Assembly (NCBI RefSeq): GCF_004135345.1
Contig: NZ_CP035495.1
Span: 2,356,001 to 2,420,000, forward strand
From: Xylanimonas allomyrinae
GTDB taxonomy: Bacteria; Actinomycetota; Actinomycetes; Actinomycetales; Cellulomonadaceae
Direction: 5' to 3'
Length of the DNA stretch: 64,000 nucleotides
Below, piece after piece: positions 45,928 through 54,506 of the stretch (position 1 is the first letter of the stretch; each line of letters starts with the position of its first letter). Both the position numbers and the translations under genes were made by a program. Under the pieces are notes generated by a model. It was not told the origin of the DNA, did not search any database, and worked only from the letters and a program-made list of their open reading frames with translations.

Positions 45928-47313
45928 GTGAGCACCAGCACCCCGGCCCAGTGGTCCTTTGACACGCGCCAGATCCACGCCGGCCAGACGCCAGATCCCG
46001 TCACCGGGGCCCGCGCCCTGCCGATCTACCAGACGACGTCCTACGTCTTCCCGAGCGCCGAGGTCGCGGCCGACCGGTTCGCCCTGAAGGACCTCGGCCC
46101 CATCTACACCCGCATCGGCAACCCCACGCAAGAGGTCATCGAGAACCGCATCGCCAACCTTGAGGGCGGCGTCGGCGCATTGCTCGTCGCCTCCGGGTCG
46201 AGCGCGATCACGCTCGCCGTCCTCAACGTCGCGCAGGCGGGCGACCACATCGTCTCCTCGTCGTCGCTGTACGGCGGCACCTACAACCTCTTCCACTACA
46301 CGCTGCCCAAGCTGGGCATCGAGACGACGTTCGTCGAGGACCCGTCCGACCCGCAGCAGTGGCGCGACGCGGTGCGCCCCGAGACCAAGCTGTTCTTCGG
46401 CGAGACGATCCCCAACCCCAAGTCCGACGTGCTCGACATCGAGAGCGTCGCAGCGGTGGCCCACGAGGTCGGCGTGCCCCTCGTCGTGGACAACACCGTC
46501 CCCACCCCCTACCTGCTGCGCCCCATCGAGCACGGCGCCGACGTCGTCGTGCACTCGGCGACCAAGTACCTGGGCGGTCACGGCTCCTCGATCGGCGGCG
46601 TGATCGTCGACGGCGGCACGTTCGACTACGCGCAGGATCCCGAGCGCTTCCCGAACTACAACGAGCCCGACCCCAGCTACCACGGCCTGGTGTACGCCCG
46701 CGACCTGGGCGTGGGCGGCGCCTTCGGCGTCAACCTGTCCTACATCCTCAAGGCGCGCGTCCAGCTGCTGCGCGACCTCGGCCCGGCCATCAGCCCGTTC
46801 AACGTGTTCCTGCTCGCCCAGGGCCTGGAGACGCTGTCGCTGCGCATCGAGCGCCACGTCGCCAACGCCCAGAAGGTGGCCGAGTGGCTCGAAGCCCGCG
46901 ACGACGTGCGCGTGGTCCACTACGCCGGCCTGGAGTCCTCGCCGTACCACGCCACCGCGCTCAAGTACGTGCCGAAGGGCGCGGGCGCGGTGCTCGCGTT
47001 CGAGCTCGGCTCGCCCGACGACGACAGCGCGCGCGCCGCCGGCCAGGCGTTCGTCTCGGCGCTCGAGCTGCACTCCAACGTCGCCAACATCGGCGACGTG
47101 CGCTCGCTCGTCATCCACCCGGCCTCGACCACGCACAGCCAGCTCAGCCCCGCCGAGCAGGCGCTCTCGGGCGTCACCCCCGGCCTGGTGCGCCTGGCCG
47201 TGGGCATCGAGAACGTGGAGGACATCCTCGCGGACCTCGAGCTCGGCTTCACCGCCGCCAAGGCCCAGCTCGACGACGGCGCGCAGGCGGCCACGCCGGC
47301 GGCCTCCGCGTGA
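45928..47313 (+). CDS. metY: O-acetylhomoserine sulfhydrylase / aminocarboxypropyltransferase
   Basis: Makes homocysteine from O-acetylhomoserine and sulfide (PLP, Cys/Met fold-I family). 461 residues. N-terminal YQTTSYVFPSAEVAADRF, then RIGNPTQEVIENRIA. The PLP lysine is in SATKYLGGHGSSIGG. The long insertion YAQDPERFPNYNEPDPSYHG is typical of MetY rather than CGS or CBL. GTG 45928 has the ribosome-binding site GGAGGA. GTGA overlap couples it to metX, which supplies its substrate. Confidence 0.96.
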   Translation: MSTSTPAQWSFDTRQIHAGQTPDPVTGARALPIYQTTSYVFPSAEVAADRFALKDLGPIYTRIGNPTQEVIENRIANLEGGVGALLVASGSSAITLAVLNVAQAGDHIVSSSSLYGGTYNLFHYTLPKLGIETTFVEDPSDPQQWRDAVRPETKLFFGETIPNPKSDVLDIESVAAVAHEVGVPLVVDNTVPTPYLLRPIEHGADVVVHSATKYLGGHGSSIGGVIVDGGTFDYAQDPERFPNYNEPDPSYHGLVYARDLGVGGAFGVNLSYILKARVQLLRDLGPAISPFNVFLLAQGLETLSLRIERHVANAQKVAEWLEARDDVRVVHYAGLESSPYHATALKYVPKGAGAVLAFELGSPDDDSARAAGQAFVSALELHSNVANIGDVRSLVIHPASTTHSQLSPAEQALSGVTPGLVRLAVGIENVEDILADLELGFTAAKAQLDDGAQAATPAASA

Positions 47314-48617
47314 GTCACGGCACCGTCACGGCCAGGCAGCCCGCCGCCCCGCCCCGAGCCACGAGGACCACCCCCATCGACGCCGAGCCCACCCCCACGC
47401 CCGCCCGTCCCGCCCTGCGGCCGACGGCGATCGCCTCACGCGCCCGCATCAAGGCGGCCGTGCCGGCGTCGGGCGCGTGGCGCGACGGCGACGACCCTGG
47501 GCGGCGGCAGTTCGCCGCCCTGGGTGGCCTCGAGCTCGAGGGCGGCGGGCTGCTGCCCGACGTGACGCTGGCCTACGAGACCTACGGGACCCTCGACGCC
47601 GGCGGCCGTAACGCCGTGCTGGTGCTGCACGCCCTGACCGGCGACTCCCACGTCGCGGGACCGGCGGGGCCCGGCCACGTGACGGCCGGGTGGTGGGACG
47701 ACATGGTGGGGCCCGGCAAACCCATCGACACCGACCGGTACTACGTCGTCGTGCCCAACGTCCTCGGCGGCTGCCAGGGGTCGACGGGGCCGTCGTCGGC
47801 GGCCCCCGACGGGCGGCCCTGGGGGGCGCGCTTCCCGCGCGTGACCACGCGCGACCAGGTCGCCGTCGAGGTGCGGCTGGCACGCGAGCTCGGCATCACC
47901 GGCTGGCAGCTCGTCGTCGGCGCGTCGATGGGCGGGCTGCGCGCGCTCGAGTGGGCGGTCCTCGGCCCCGAGGCCGGCATCGAGGTGCGGGGCCTGGCCG
48001 CCATCGCGACGACGGCGCAGACCAGCGCCGACCAGATCGCCTGGTCCCACCCGCAGCTCGCGGCCATCCGGCTCGACCCGGGCTGGCACGACGGCAGCTA
48101 CTACGACCAGCCCGACGGGCAGGGCCCGCACGCGGGCCTCGCGGTCGCGCGGCAGATCGCGCACACGACCTACCGCTCGGCGCACGAGCTCGACACGCGC
48201 TTCGGGCGGCTGCCCCAGGGCGGCGAGGACCCCCTGACCGACGGCCGGTACGCCGTCCAGTCCTACCTCGACCACCACGGCGACAAGCTGGCCCGCCGGT
48301 TCGACGCCAACTCCTACCTGGTGCTCACCGACTCGATGAACACCCACGACCTGGGACGCGACCGCGGCGGCGTCGAACAGGCGCTCGGGCAGATCGCGGC
48401 CCGCACCCTCGTGGTCGCCGTGGACTCCGACCGGCTCTTCCCCCCGGTGCAGTCCGCACGCATCGCGCGCTGGGTTCCCGGCGCCGACGACCTGCGCATC
48501 ATCACCAGCCCGTACGGGCACGACGGGTTCCTCATCGAGTTCGACCAGCTCGGCCCGATCGTGCGCGAGTTCCTGGAGTCCCTGGAGGTCGGCGAACGGG
48601 TGCGGACGGCGGGCTGA
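47310..48617 (+). CDS. metX: Homoserine O-acetyltransferase
   Basis: Acetylates homoserine with acetyl-CoA, the first committed methionine step. Alpha/beta hydrolase of 435 residues. Nucleophile Ser in VVGASMGGLRALEWA, Asp in VDSDRLFPPVQ and His in SPYGHDGFLIEFDQLG. The oxyanion segment LVLHALTGDSHVAG and the VVPNVLGGCQGSTGP motif are also present. GTG 47310 overlaps the metY stop. The first ~60 residues (Pro/Ala/Arg-rich) are longer than in most MetX and may be disordered, so a later start cannot be excluded. Confidence 0.95.
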   Translation: MSHGTVTARQPAAPPRATRTTPIDAEPTPTPARPALRPTAIASRARIKAAVPASGAWRDGDDPGRRQFAALGGLELEGGGLLPDVTLAYETYGTLDAGGRNAVLVLHALTGDSHVAGPAGPGHVTAGWWDDMVGPGKPIDTDRYYVVVPNVLGGCQGSTGPSSAAPDGRPWGARFPRVTTRDQVAVEVRLARELGITGWQLVVGASMGGLRALEWAVLGPEAGIEVRGLAAIATTAQTSADQIAWSHPQLAAIRLDPGWHDGSYYDQPDGQGPHAGLAVARQIAHTTYRSAHELDTRFGRLPQGGEDPLTDGRYAVQSYLDHHGDKLARRFDANSYLVLTDSMNTHDLGRDRGGVEQALGQIAARTLVVAVDSDRLFPPVQSARIARWVPGADDLRIITSPYGHDGFLIEFDQLGPIVREFLESLEVGERVRTAG

Positions 48618-48657
48618 GAGTCGCACACTGAGGAGCGGGCTCCGCGATGAGCCTCGC

Positions 48658-48686
48658 GCTGCCACGTCGTCGTACGACGTGGCAGC
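48658..48686 (+). terminator. Terminator hairpin after metX
   Basis: Perfect 13-bp stem (48658-48670 with 48674-48686), loop cgt, 40 nt past the metX stop and just before the next gene's ribosome-binding site. Confidence 0.6.
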
Positions 48687-48714
48687 ACTCCGTTCGCACC
48701 CCCAGGAGCCCGAC

Positions 48715-49143
48715 ATGGCCAAGCTCAACCCCTACCTCAGCTTCAAGGACACGGCACGCGACGCGCTCGAGCTCTACCAGGCGGTGCTCGGCGGCGAGCT
48801 CAACGTGATGACGTACGGCGACATGCCCGGTCTCCCCGACGTCAGCGAGACGGACGCCACACTCGTCATGCACGGCCAGCTCGAGACGCCCGGCGGGCTC
48901 ACGCTCATGGCGTCCGACGCGGGATCGATGATGCCGCACGTCCCCGCCACGCCCGGCGTCACCGTGGCCCTCACGGGCGGCCCCGACGACCTCGCCTACA
49001 TCAGCGGCGCCTACGAGAAGCTGCTCGACGGCGCCACCGAGATCCTGCCGTTCGAGCTCGCACCGTGGGGCGACCACTACGGGCAGCTCACCGACCGGTT
49101 CGGCATCTCCTGGGTGTTCGACGTCGGCACGCAGCAGGGCTGA
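48715..49143 (+). CDS. VOC-superfamily (PhnB/glyoxalase-like) protein
   Basis: 142 residues of the PhnB-like VOC group. It starts MAKLNPYLSFKDTARDALELYQ, the PhnB signature, with repeated beta-alpha-beta modules and the ending YGQLTDRFGISWVFDV. PhnB-like proteins have no settled reaction. ATG 48715 has the ribosome-binding site AGGAG. The terminator after metX lies directly upstream. Confidence 0.88.
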   Translation: MAKLNPYLSFKDTARDALELYQAVLGGELNVMTYGDMPGLPDVSETDATLVMHGQLETPGGLTLMASDAGSMMPHVPATPGVTVALTGGPDDLAYISGAYEKLLDGATEILPFELAPWGDHYGQLTDRFGISWVFDVGTQQG

Positions 49144-49220
49144 ACGGACCCCGCTGGCGCCAGACTCCGGGCATCGCGGCGCTCATCGCCCGACGTGACA
49201 CCCGGTCGAGGCCCGCAGGC

Positions 49221-49226
49221 TAGGTT
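49221..49226 (+). promoter_or_regulatory. -10 box TAGGTT of the zinc-type dehydrogenase gene
   Basis: Exactly 6 nt before ATG 49233. It supports that ATG as the true start of the frameshifted gene. Confidence 0.5.
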
Positions 49227-49232
49227 GGCCGC

Positions 49233-50191
49233 ATGCTCGCCGCCTACGCCGCCCGGTTCTCGCCCGACTCCCCGTCGACGGCCTGGAGGTGGGGCAGCGG
49301 CCCGAACCCGCCGAACGCGCGCACTGGTCCGTCGTCGAGGTGCGGGCCGCGAGCCTCAACCACCACGACCTGTGGTCGTTGCGTGGCGTGGGCCTGCGGG
49401 CCGAGCAGCTCCCGATGATCCTCGGCACGGACGCCGCCGGCATCGCGCCCGACGGCACCGAGGTGGTCGTCCACGGCGTCATCGGGGCCGACGGGCACGG
49501 CGTCGGGCCGCGTGAGCCGCGCACGCTGCTCTCCGAACGGTACGACGGCACGCTCGCCCAGTACGTCTCCGTGCCCACGGCGAACCTGCTGCCCAAGCCG
49601 GCCGAGCTCACCTTCGCCGAGGCCGCCTGCCTGCCGACGGCGTACCTGACCGCCTACCGGATGCTGTTCTCGGTCGCCCGGCTCACCCCTGGCCAGTCGG
49701 TGCTGGTGCAGGGCGCCGGAGGCGGCGTCGCCACCGCCGCGATCGTCCTGGGTGCTGCCGCCGGGCTGGAGGTCACCGTGACGTCGCGGTCGGCCGACAA
49801 GCGCGAGCGGGCGCTGGCGCTGGGCGCCGCGCACGCCGTCGAGACGGGTGCGCGCGTGCCGGCGCGCGTGGACGCCGTCGTCGAGTCGGTCGGGCAGGCG
49901 ACGTGGGCGCACTCGGTGCGGTCGGTCAAGCCCGGCGGCACGATCGCCGTGTGCGGGGCGACCTCGGGTGACGCGCCCGGGGCCGAGCTGACGCGGATCT
50001 TCTTCCAGGAGATCGCCGTGCGTGGCGTGACCATGGGCTCGCGCGCCGAGCTCGCCGCGCTGCTCGCGTTCTGCGCCCGCACCGGTGTGCGACCCGTCAT
50101 CGACTCGCAGTACCCGCTGGCGGACACCTCGCGGGCGCTCGACCGGATGGCCGCGGGTGCGCAGACCGGGAAGCTCGTCGTGCTGCCCTGA
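49233..50191 (+). CDS. Zinc-type alcohol dehydrogenase/quinone oxidoreductase-like protein, frameshifted
   Basis: Medium-chain reductase. MLAAYAARFSPDSP (from ATG 49233) belongs in front of VGQRPEPAERAHWSVVEVRA, which lies one frame over. The frame breaks at the C4 run 49270-49273; one added C gives SPDSPVDGLEVGQRPEP and 319 residues. The core shows VLVQGAGGGVATAAIVLGAA (nucleotide binding) and AASLNHHDLWSLRGVG. The usual catalytic zinc cysteine is replaced, so it may be a zinc-free quinone-reductase type. Uncorrected annotation would start at 49289. Confidence 0.85.
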
Positions 50192-50216
50192 GCGGGCACG
50201 CGACACCGGGCGCGCG

Positions 50217-52052
50217 TCAGGCGAACCGCGCCCGGAACTCCTCCGTGAGAGTGCGGCCGGCGCTGCCGCCGACCCGCCACACGGACCAGCCCTCCGCGGT
50301 GTAGGCGCCCGACGCAGCGCTCGCCGCGACGTCCGGGTGGCGGTACCGGCTGCCGTCGGGAAGCTCGATGCTGCCGTCCGGGTGCAGCGTCGCCACGAAG
50401 CGTTGCCCGCGCCGCGGACGCTCCCACACGAGCGTCGTCGCCGCACCGAGACGCTCGGCGAGCGCGGCCAGGTCCGCATCCTCGGCCTCGTCGAGCACGA
50501 TCGGCGGCGACGGCGCGTCCCACGCGCGCGACCCACCCGCGGTGGGAAGCCACCACGGTTCGGGTGCGGGGCCGTCGTTCAGCCGCGGCGGCTCGAACGG
50601 AGCCTCGGCCCGCGCCGGCGCGCCGGGCAGGGCCGGCCCGGCGGGGCGGCTCGTGCCGCTGGCCGCGGAGAACACCTCGCCGAACGCGATCGCCACGGGT
50701 TCCGCGACCGCGGGGACCGGGTCCTCCCCCGAGTCCGGGTCCCAGGCGTCGGCCGGGCTCCAGGAGCTCAGGACGCGGCTGGAGTCGGGCGCGGTCGGCG
50801 TGCGGCGGCGACGCGGCGTCGGCGACCAGGCAGCGCCCGGGGCGTGGTGGGCGAGCGCGGGGGGAACGAGATCGGCGGCCGGGCCCTGCGCGAGGCCCGA
50901 GGTCGTGATCGCGGTCGCCGTCGTCGCCGACGTCGCCTCAGCGCGGGGTTCGGGTCCGCCGGCGAACGCGAGCGGGGGCCGCCGGTGAATCGTGGCGCGC
51001 GACACCCGGGGCGGCACGGGCTGCGGCACGTGCTGCGGCGTCACCTCGGATCCGGGCGCGGCACCCTCCGGCTGCGCCTGCGCAGCCGGCACCGCCGAGC
51101 CCACCGCCGAGCCCACCGCCGAGCCCACCGGCGAGCCCACCGCCGAGCCCACCGCCGAGCCCAGAGCGTCGACCGGCGCATCGACCCGCGCATCGACCCG
51201 CGCATCGACCCGCGCATCGACCGGTGCGCCCGCGGGGGCGTCCGCCGGCGTCGTGAACCGGTCACGCCGGGAACGCCGCCGCACCCGCACGGTCGCCGAC
51301 GCGGGTGTCGCGCCCCCGTCCCGCGCGACTCCGCGAGGCGCGTCCGGACGGGCCTGCACGGGCAGCGGCTGCCCGGCACCGGGCTCGGCCGTGACGACCG
51401 GCACCGCGGCCGTCGGGACGCGGTCGGGCGCCGGCCCCACCGCGCGCACCGCGGGCTCGCCCTCGGTGCCGCTCACGATCCGCGGCCGGTCGGGGGCCGA
51501 GCCAGGGTGGATCACGAGCGGCGAGACGTCGACGAACCTCCGGCCGTCGGCCCCGTGCACCACGCCCAGCCGCAGCACCTCGACCGGCATGAACGGCTGC
51601 CTCAGGAAGTCGACCGCGTTCAGGACGTCGTCGTCGGCGTCCTGGCAGATGACGATGAGCCGTGCCCCGCCGCGGCCCGGCTGCGAACGCGTGACCGGCA
51701 CCGAGTCGTAGAACCCGGCGACGTCGCGCCGGAACGCCTGCGCGCCGCCGCTGTAGCGCGCCGCGAACTGGCTGAGCGTCATGCGGCCCGCGGCGCCGGC
51801 GTGGTCCAGGGCGCGTGAGAGCGCGGCGTCGTCGAGCCGGGAGACGAGCTCGACCACGACGGGAGTGCCGGTCGCGTCGAGCGCCAGCAGGTGCGGCTCG
51901 TGGGGAGCGCTGCCCTGGGCGACGGGGAAGATCTGCTCACCCAGCAGCCCGTCGATGTGCGTGTCGACGACCCGGTGCGCCGTCGTCCCGACGCCGGAAC
52001 CCGGCCCCGCGACGACCTGGGGACGGTCCCTGTCCACCTCGAAGAGCGGCAA
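50217..52052 (-). CDS. Orphan protein: degenerate nuclease-like N-domain, repeat linker, RAMA-like C-domain
   Basis: 611 residues from TTG 52052 (GTGGGAG ribosome-binding site). Residues ~25-180 resemble a PD-(D/E)xK-type fold: LLALDATGTPVVVELVSR with Asp59 and Glu68, but the usual catalytic Lys two residues after Glu is Val70, so activity is doubtful. A long Pro/Ala/Val linker (about 190-530) follows, with two minisatellites. The last ~70 residues (DGSIELPDGSRYRHPDVA, then GAYTAEGWSVWRV) match the pattern of the RAMA/restriction-system modified-DNA-reader domain. No methyltransferase or restriction gene is adjacent. Domain calls are from pattern recognition only. Confidence 0.6.
   Translation of the reverse strand: MPLFEVDRDRPQVVAGPGSGVGTTAHRVVDTHIDGLLGEQIFPVAQGSAPHEPHLLALDATGTPVVVELVSRLDDAALSRALDHAGAAGRMTLSQFAARYSGGAQAFRRDVAGFYDSVPVTRSQPGRGGARLIVICQDADDDVLNAVDFLRQPFMPVEVLRLGVVHGADGRRFVDVSPLVIHPGSAPDRPRIVSGTEGEPAVRAVGPAPDRVPTAAVPVVTAEPGAGQPLPVQARPDAPRGVARDGGATPASATVRVRRRSRRDRFTTPADAPAGAPVDARVDARVDARVDAPVDALGSAVGSAVGSPVGSAVGSAVGSAVPAAQAQPEGAAPGSEVTPQHVPQPVPPRVSRATIHRRPPLAFAGGPEPRAEATSATTATAITTSGLAQGPAADLVPPALAHHAPGAAWSPTPRRRRTPTAPDSSRVLSSWSPADAWDPDSGEDPVPAVAEPVAIAFGEVFSAASGTSRPAGPALPGAPARAEAPFEPPRLNDGPAPEPWWLPTAGGSRAWDAPSPPIVLDEAEDADLAALAERLGAATTLVWERPRRGQRFVATLHPDGSIELPDGSRYRHPDVAASAASGAYTAEGWSVWRVGGSAGRTLTEEFRARFA
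51097..51165. repeat. 12-bp minisatellite (about six units) encoding Gly-Ser-Ala-Val repeats
   Basis: Units of gccgagcccacc, one with a variant base, encode GSAVGSAVGSPV-type sequence in the linker of the RAMA-like protein. The unit size preserves the frame. Confidence 0.85.
51175..51225. repeat. 12-bp minisatellite (four units) encoding VDAR repeats
   Basis: Units of gcatcgacccgc encode VDARVDARVDA in the same linker, directly next to the GSAV repeat. Two different repeat units side by side suggest independent slippage expansions. Confidence 0.85.
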
Positions 52053-52334
52053 GGGGCTCCCACCTCCGTCAAGTCGGTCGATCGTGCGGCTCAGCAGAGA
52101 ACAGGCCCCGCACCGTCCTGGATGACGAGACCCGCGAGCGCGCGCCGCCGCATACCCTACGCGTCACACGCGAGCCTCAGGGGGGTGCGAACACACAGAT
52201 TGACCACAGGCGCGCAAACGCTCGTCGTTCTGGCGCGAGCGCCATCATCCGGTCCGGAGAAAGCGTTCACCTCGCCCGTGCGGCACGCCCCCGGCGCGGC
52301 CCGCTCCGGCGGGCGTGGCACGCGGTCGACGCCG
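52053..52334. other. Non-coding gap between RAMA-like gene and thiamine-binding gene
   Basis: The full gap runs 52053-52379 (327 nt); this entry covers the part before the 16-bp repeat. A TAGGGT -10-like box (52159 to 52154, minus strand) could drive the RAMA-like gene. I see no gene, strong hairpin or known RNA motif in it. Confidence 0.4.
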
Positions 52335-52395
52335 GCCTCGGGTGACCTCAGCCTCGGGTGACCTCAGTCTCGGGTGACCTCAGCCTCGGGTCACG
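52335..52395. repeat. 16-bp direct repeat, three full units plus a partial
   Basis: Unit gcctcgggtgacctca at 52335, 52351 and 52367 (third with one change), then a partial unit from 52383 inside the thiamine-binding gene. The 3' end of that gene seems to have been duplicated outward by slippage. 16 bp is not a multiple of 3. Confidence 0.85.
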
Positions 52396-52694
52396 TCGTC
52401 CGCGGCGAGGCGCTCCTCCACGCGTGCGACCTTCGCGTCGAGCTGCCCGGTGAACCCCGGGCGGATGTCCGCCTTGAGCACGAGCGACACGCGGCGCCCT
52501 CCGGCACCGACGGCGTCGGTCGCCGCCTTGATGACGGGCATCACCTCGTCCCACTCGCCCTCGATCTCGGTGAACATCGACGTCGTCCGGTTGGGCAGCC
52601 CGGACGCCCGCACGATGCGCACCGCCTCGGCCACCTGGTCGGCAACGGACTCGCCCGCCCCGAGGGGCGCCACGGAAAACGCGAACACAGCCAT
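52380..52694 (-). CDS. MTH1187-family thiamine-binding protein (DUF77)
   Basis: 104 residues with the ferredoxin-like fold of the MTH1187/YkoF family: FSVAPLGAGESVADQVAEAV, then SMFTEIEGEWDEVMPVIKAA, then GGRRVSLVLKADIRPG. Some relatives bind thiamine or its pyrimidine; function here is unproved. ATG 52694. The stop codon lies in the 16-bp repeat array, and the last residues (DVTRG) are encoded by a repeat unit. Confidence 0.85.
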   Translation of the reverse strand: MAVFAFSVAPLGAGESVADQVAEAVRIVRASGLPNRTTSMFTEIEGEWDEVMPVIKAATDAVGAGGRRVSLVLKADIRPGFTGQLDAKVARVEERLAADDVTRG

Positions 52695-52775
52695 CCCCCT
52701 ATCTTCCCCCGGGCCGGGCCGCGAGTGGTTATGCACAGACGTTGCCGGCGGGGCCGGTGCGGGCGTCCGGGCGCG

Positions 52776-52781
52776 TAGGCT
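52776..52781 (+). promoter_or_regulatory. -10 box TAGGCT of cofD
   Basis: 6 nt before GTG 52788, leaderless geometry for the cofD-cofC operon. Confidence 0.5.
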
Positions 52782-52787
52782 CGGAGC

Positions 52788-53729
52788 GTGGGTGTGCCTC
52801 GGGTGACAGTGCTGGCCGGTGGCGTGGGCGGCGCCCGGGTGGCGCACGGTGTGGTTCTCGCCGGGGTGCGGCCCGACGTCGTCGTGAACGTCGGCGACGA
52901 CACCGAGCTGCACGGCCTGTGGATCTCCCCCGATCTCGACACCGTGCTGTACACGCTCGCCGGGCTCAACGACGAGGAGCGCGGCTGGGGGCTGCGCGGC
53001 GAGACCTACGCGACGCTCACCCAGCTCGCCGCGCTCGGCGAGGACACCTGGTTCACGCTCGGCGACAAGGACCTCGCCACGCACATCGCACGCACGGCCC
53101 GCCTGCGCGCGGGCGCCGCGCTGAGCGAGGTCACCGCACAGCTCGCGGCGGCGCTCGGCGTCACGGCCCGGCTGCTGCCCGTGACCGACGACCGCGTCGC
53201 CACGCTCGTCGACACCCCCTCCGGGCGCCTGGCGTTCCAGGAGTACTTCGTGCGCCGCCGGCACGCCGACGCCGTGCTCGACGTCGTCTTCGAGGGCATC
53301 GAGGAGGCACGCCCGGCACCCGGCGTGCTCGACGCCGTCGCGGGCGCGGACGTGCTCGTCGTCGCGCCGTCGAACCCGTTCCTGTCCGTCTTTCCCGTGC
53401 TGGGCGTGCCAGGCGTGCGCGAGGCCGTACGCACGACGACGGCGCGCCGCGTCGCGGTCAGCCCGATCGTCGGCGGCCAGGCCGTCAAAGGCCCGGCGGC
53501 CCAGATCCTCGAGACGCTCGGGCACGACGTCTCGGCGCTCGGCGTCGCGCGCCTGTACACCGGGCTGGTCGACGTCATGGTGGTCGACGACGCCGACGCC
53601 GCGCTCGCCCCGGCGATCCGCGACCTGGGCTTCGACGTCGTCGTGACCGACACCATCATGGGCGGCGCAGCGGGCCGCGAGCGCCTGGCGCGCGAGCTGC
53701 TCGCCGTCGCGGGTCACCCGCTGCCGTGA
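52788..53729 (+). CDS. cofD: 2-phospho-L-lactate transferase (F420 synthesis)
   Basis: CofD/FbiA attaches the phospho-lactate (or phosphoenolpyruvate-derived) moiety to the deazaflavin Fo, giving F420-0 or its dehydro form. 313 residues. Motifs VLAGGVGGARVAHGV, VNVGDDTELHGLWISPDLDT and VLVVAPSNPFLSVFPVL, then SPIVGGQAVKGPA. GTG 52788. It overlaps cofC (GTGA), and the pair makes and uses the activated nucleotide intermediate together. Confidence 0.95.
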   Translation: MGVPRVTVLAGGVGGARVAHGVVLAGVRPDVVVNVGDDTELHGLWISPDLDTVLYTLAGLNDEERGWGLRGETYATLTQLAALGEDTWFTLGDKDLATHIARTARLRAGAALSEVTAQLAAALGVTARLLPVTDDRVATLVDTPSGRLAFQEYFVRRRHADAVLDVVFEGIEEARPAPGVLDAVAGADVLVVAPSNPFLSVFPVLGVPGVREAVRTTTARRVAVSPIVGGQAVKGPAAQILETLGHDVSALGVARLYTGLVDVMVVDDADAALAPAIRDLGFDVVVTDTIMGGAAGRERLARELLAVAGHPLP

Positions 53730-54463
53730 GCGGCGAGTCCGTCGTCGCCGTCGTCCCGCTGCGCGACGGCGTGAGCGGCAAGTCGCGGCTCGCGACGGGA
53801 CTGACCCCGTCGGCGCGGCGGCGGGTCGTCACGGAGCTTGCCCGGCACGTCGTGGGGACGCTCGCGGGCGCCGCGCCGATCGACGGGATCGTCGTGGTCA
53901 CGACCGACCCGGCGTTCGTGACGCAGACGCTGGCCGGGGTCGCCGAGACCGTCCTGGCCACCTCCCCCGCCCGGCACGGCCCGCCGGCCCCGCCCCGCCC
54001 GGCCTCCGGTCACCCCGTGACGGTGAGCGTCCTCGACCAGCGCCGCGGGCGGCCCGGGCTCAACGCCGCGGTCGACCTCGCGCGCGGCCACGTGCGCGCG
54101 CACGCGCCCGCGGCGACGCTGCTCGTCGCGCACGCCGACCTGCCGTCGCTCGCTCCCGACGACGTCACCGCACTCCTGGCCGCGCGCACGGGACCTCCCG
54201 CTGCCCCGGTCGTGATCGCCACCGACAGGCACGGCACGGGCACCAACCTGCTGGTGCTGCCCGCGGGCGCCGCCTTCGGCTTCCGGTTCGGCGCGGGCTC
54301 GCGTGCCGCGCACGAGGCCGAGGCCGCGCGCCGCGGGCTGGGCGCCGTCGTCGTGCGGCGCCCGGGGACGGCCGCGGACCTCGACACGCTCGACGACTGG
54401 GCCGACCTGCCCGCGCCCCTGCGCGCACGCCTGGCCGGCCCCGGCCGCACCGCCCGTCCCTGA
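53726..54463 (+). CDS. cofC: 2-phospho-L-lactate / phosphoenolpyruvate guanylyltransferase (F420 synthesis)
   Basis: CofC/FbiD activates 2-phospho-L-lactate, or in mycobacteria PEP, with GTP for CofD. Nucleotidyltransferase fold, 245 residues. N-terminal VVAVVPLRDGVSGKSRLATG, then LLVAHADLPSLAPDDVTALL and GTGTNLLVLPAG with SRAAHEAEAARRGLG. GTG 53726 overlaps the cofD stop. Which phospho-acid it prefers cannot be read from sequence; the PEP route is established for Actinobacteria (FbiD). Confidence 0.93.
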   Translation: MSGESVVAVVPLRDGVSGKSRLATGLTPSARRRVVTELARHVVGTLAGAAPIDGIVVVTTDPAFVTQTLAGVAETVLATSPARHGPPAPPRPASGHPVTVSVLDQRRGRPGLNAAVDLARGHVRAHAPAATLLVAHADLPSLAPDDVTALLAARTGPPAAPVVIATDRHGTGTNLLVLPAGAAFGFRFGAGSRAAHEAEAARRGLGAVVVRRPGTAADLDTLDDWADLPAPLRARLAGPGRTARP

Positions 54464-54506
54464 CCGCACCCCCGCACGCCGCCGCCCTTTCGCCGCCGGC
54501 CGCGCG

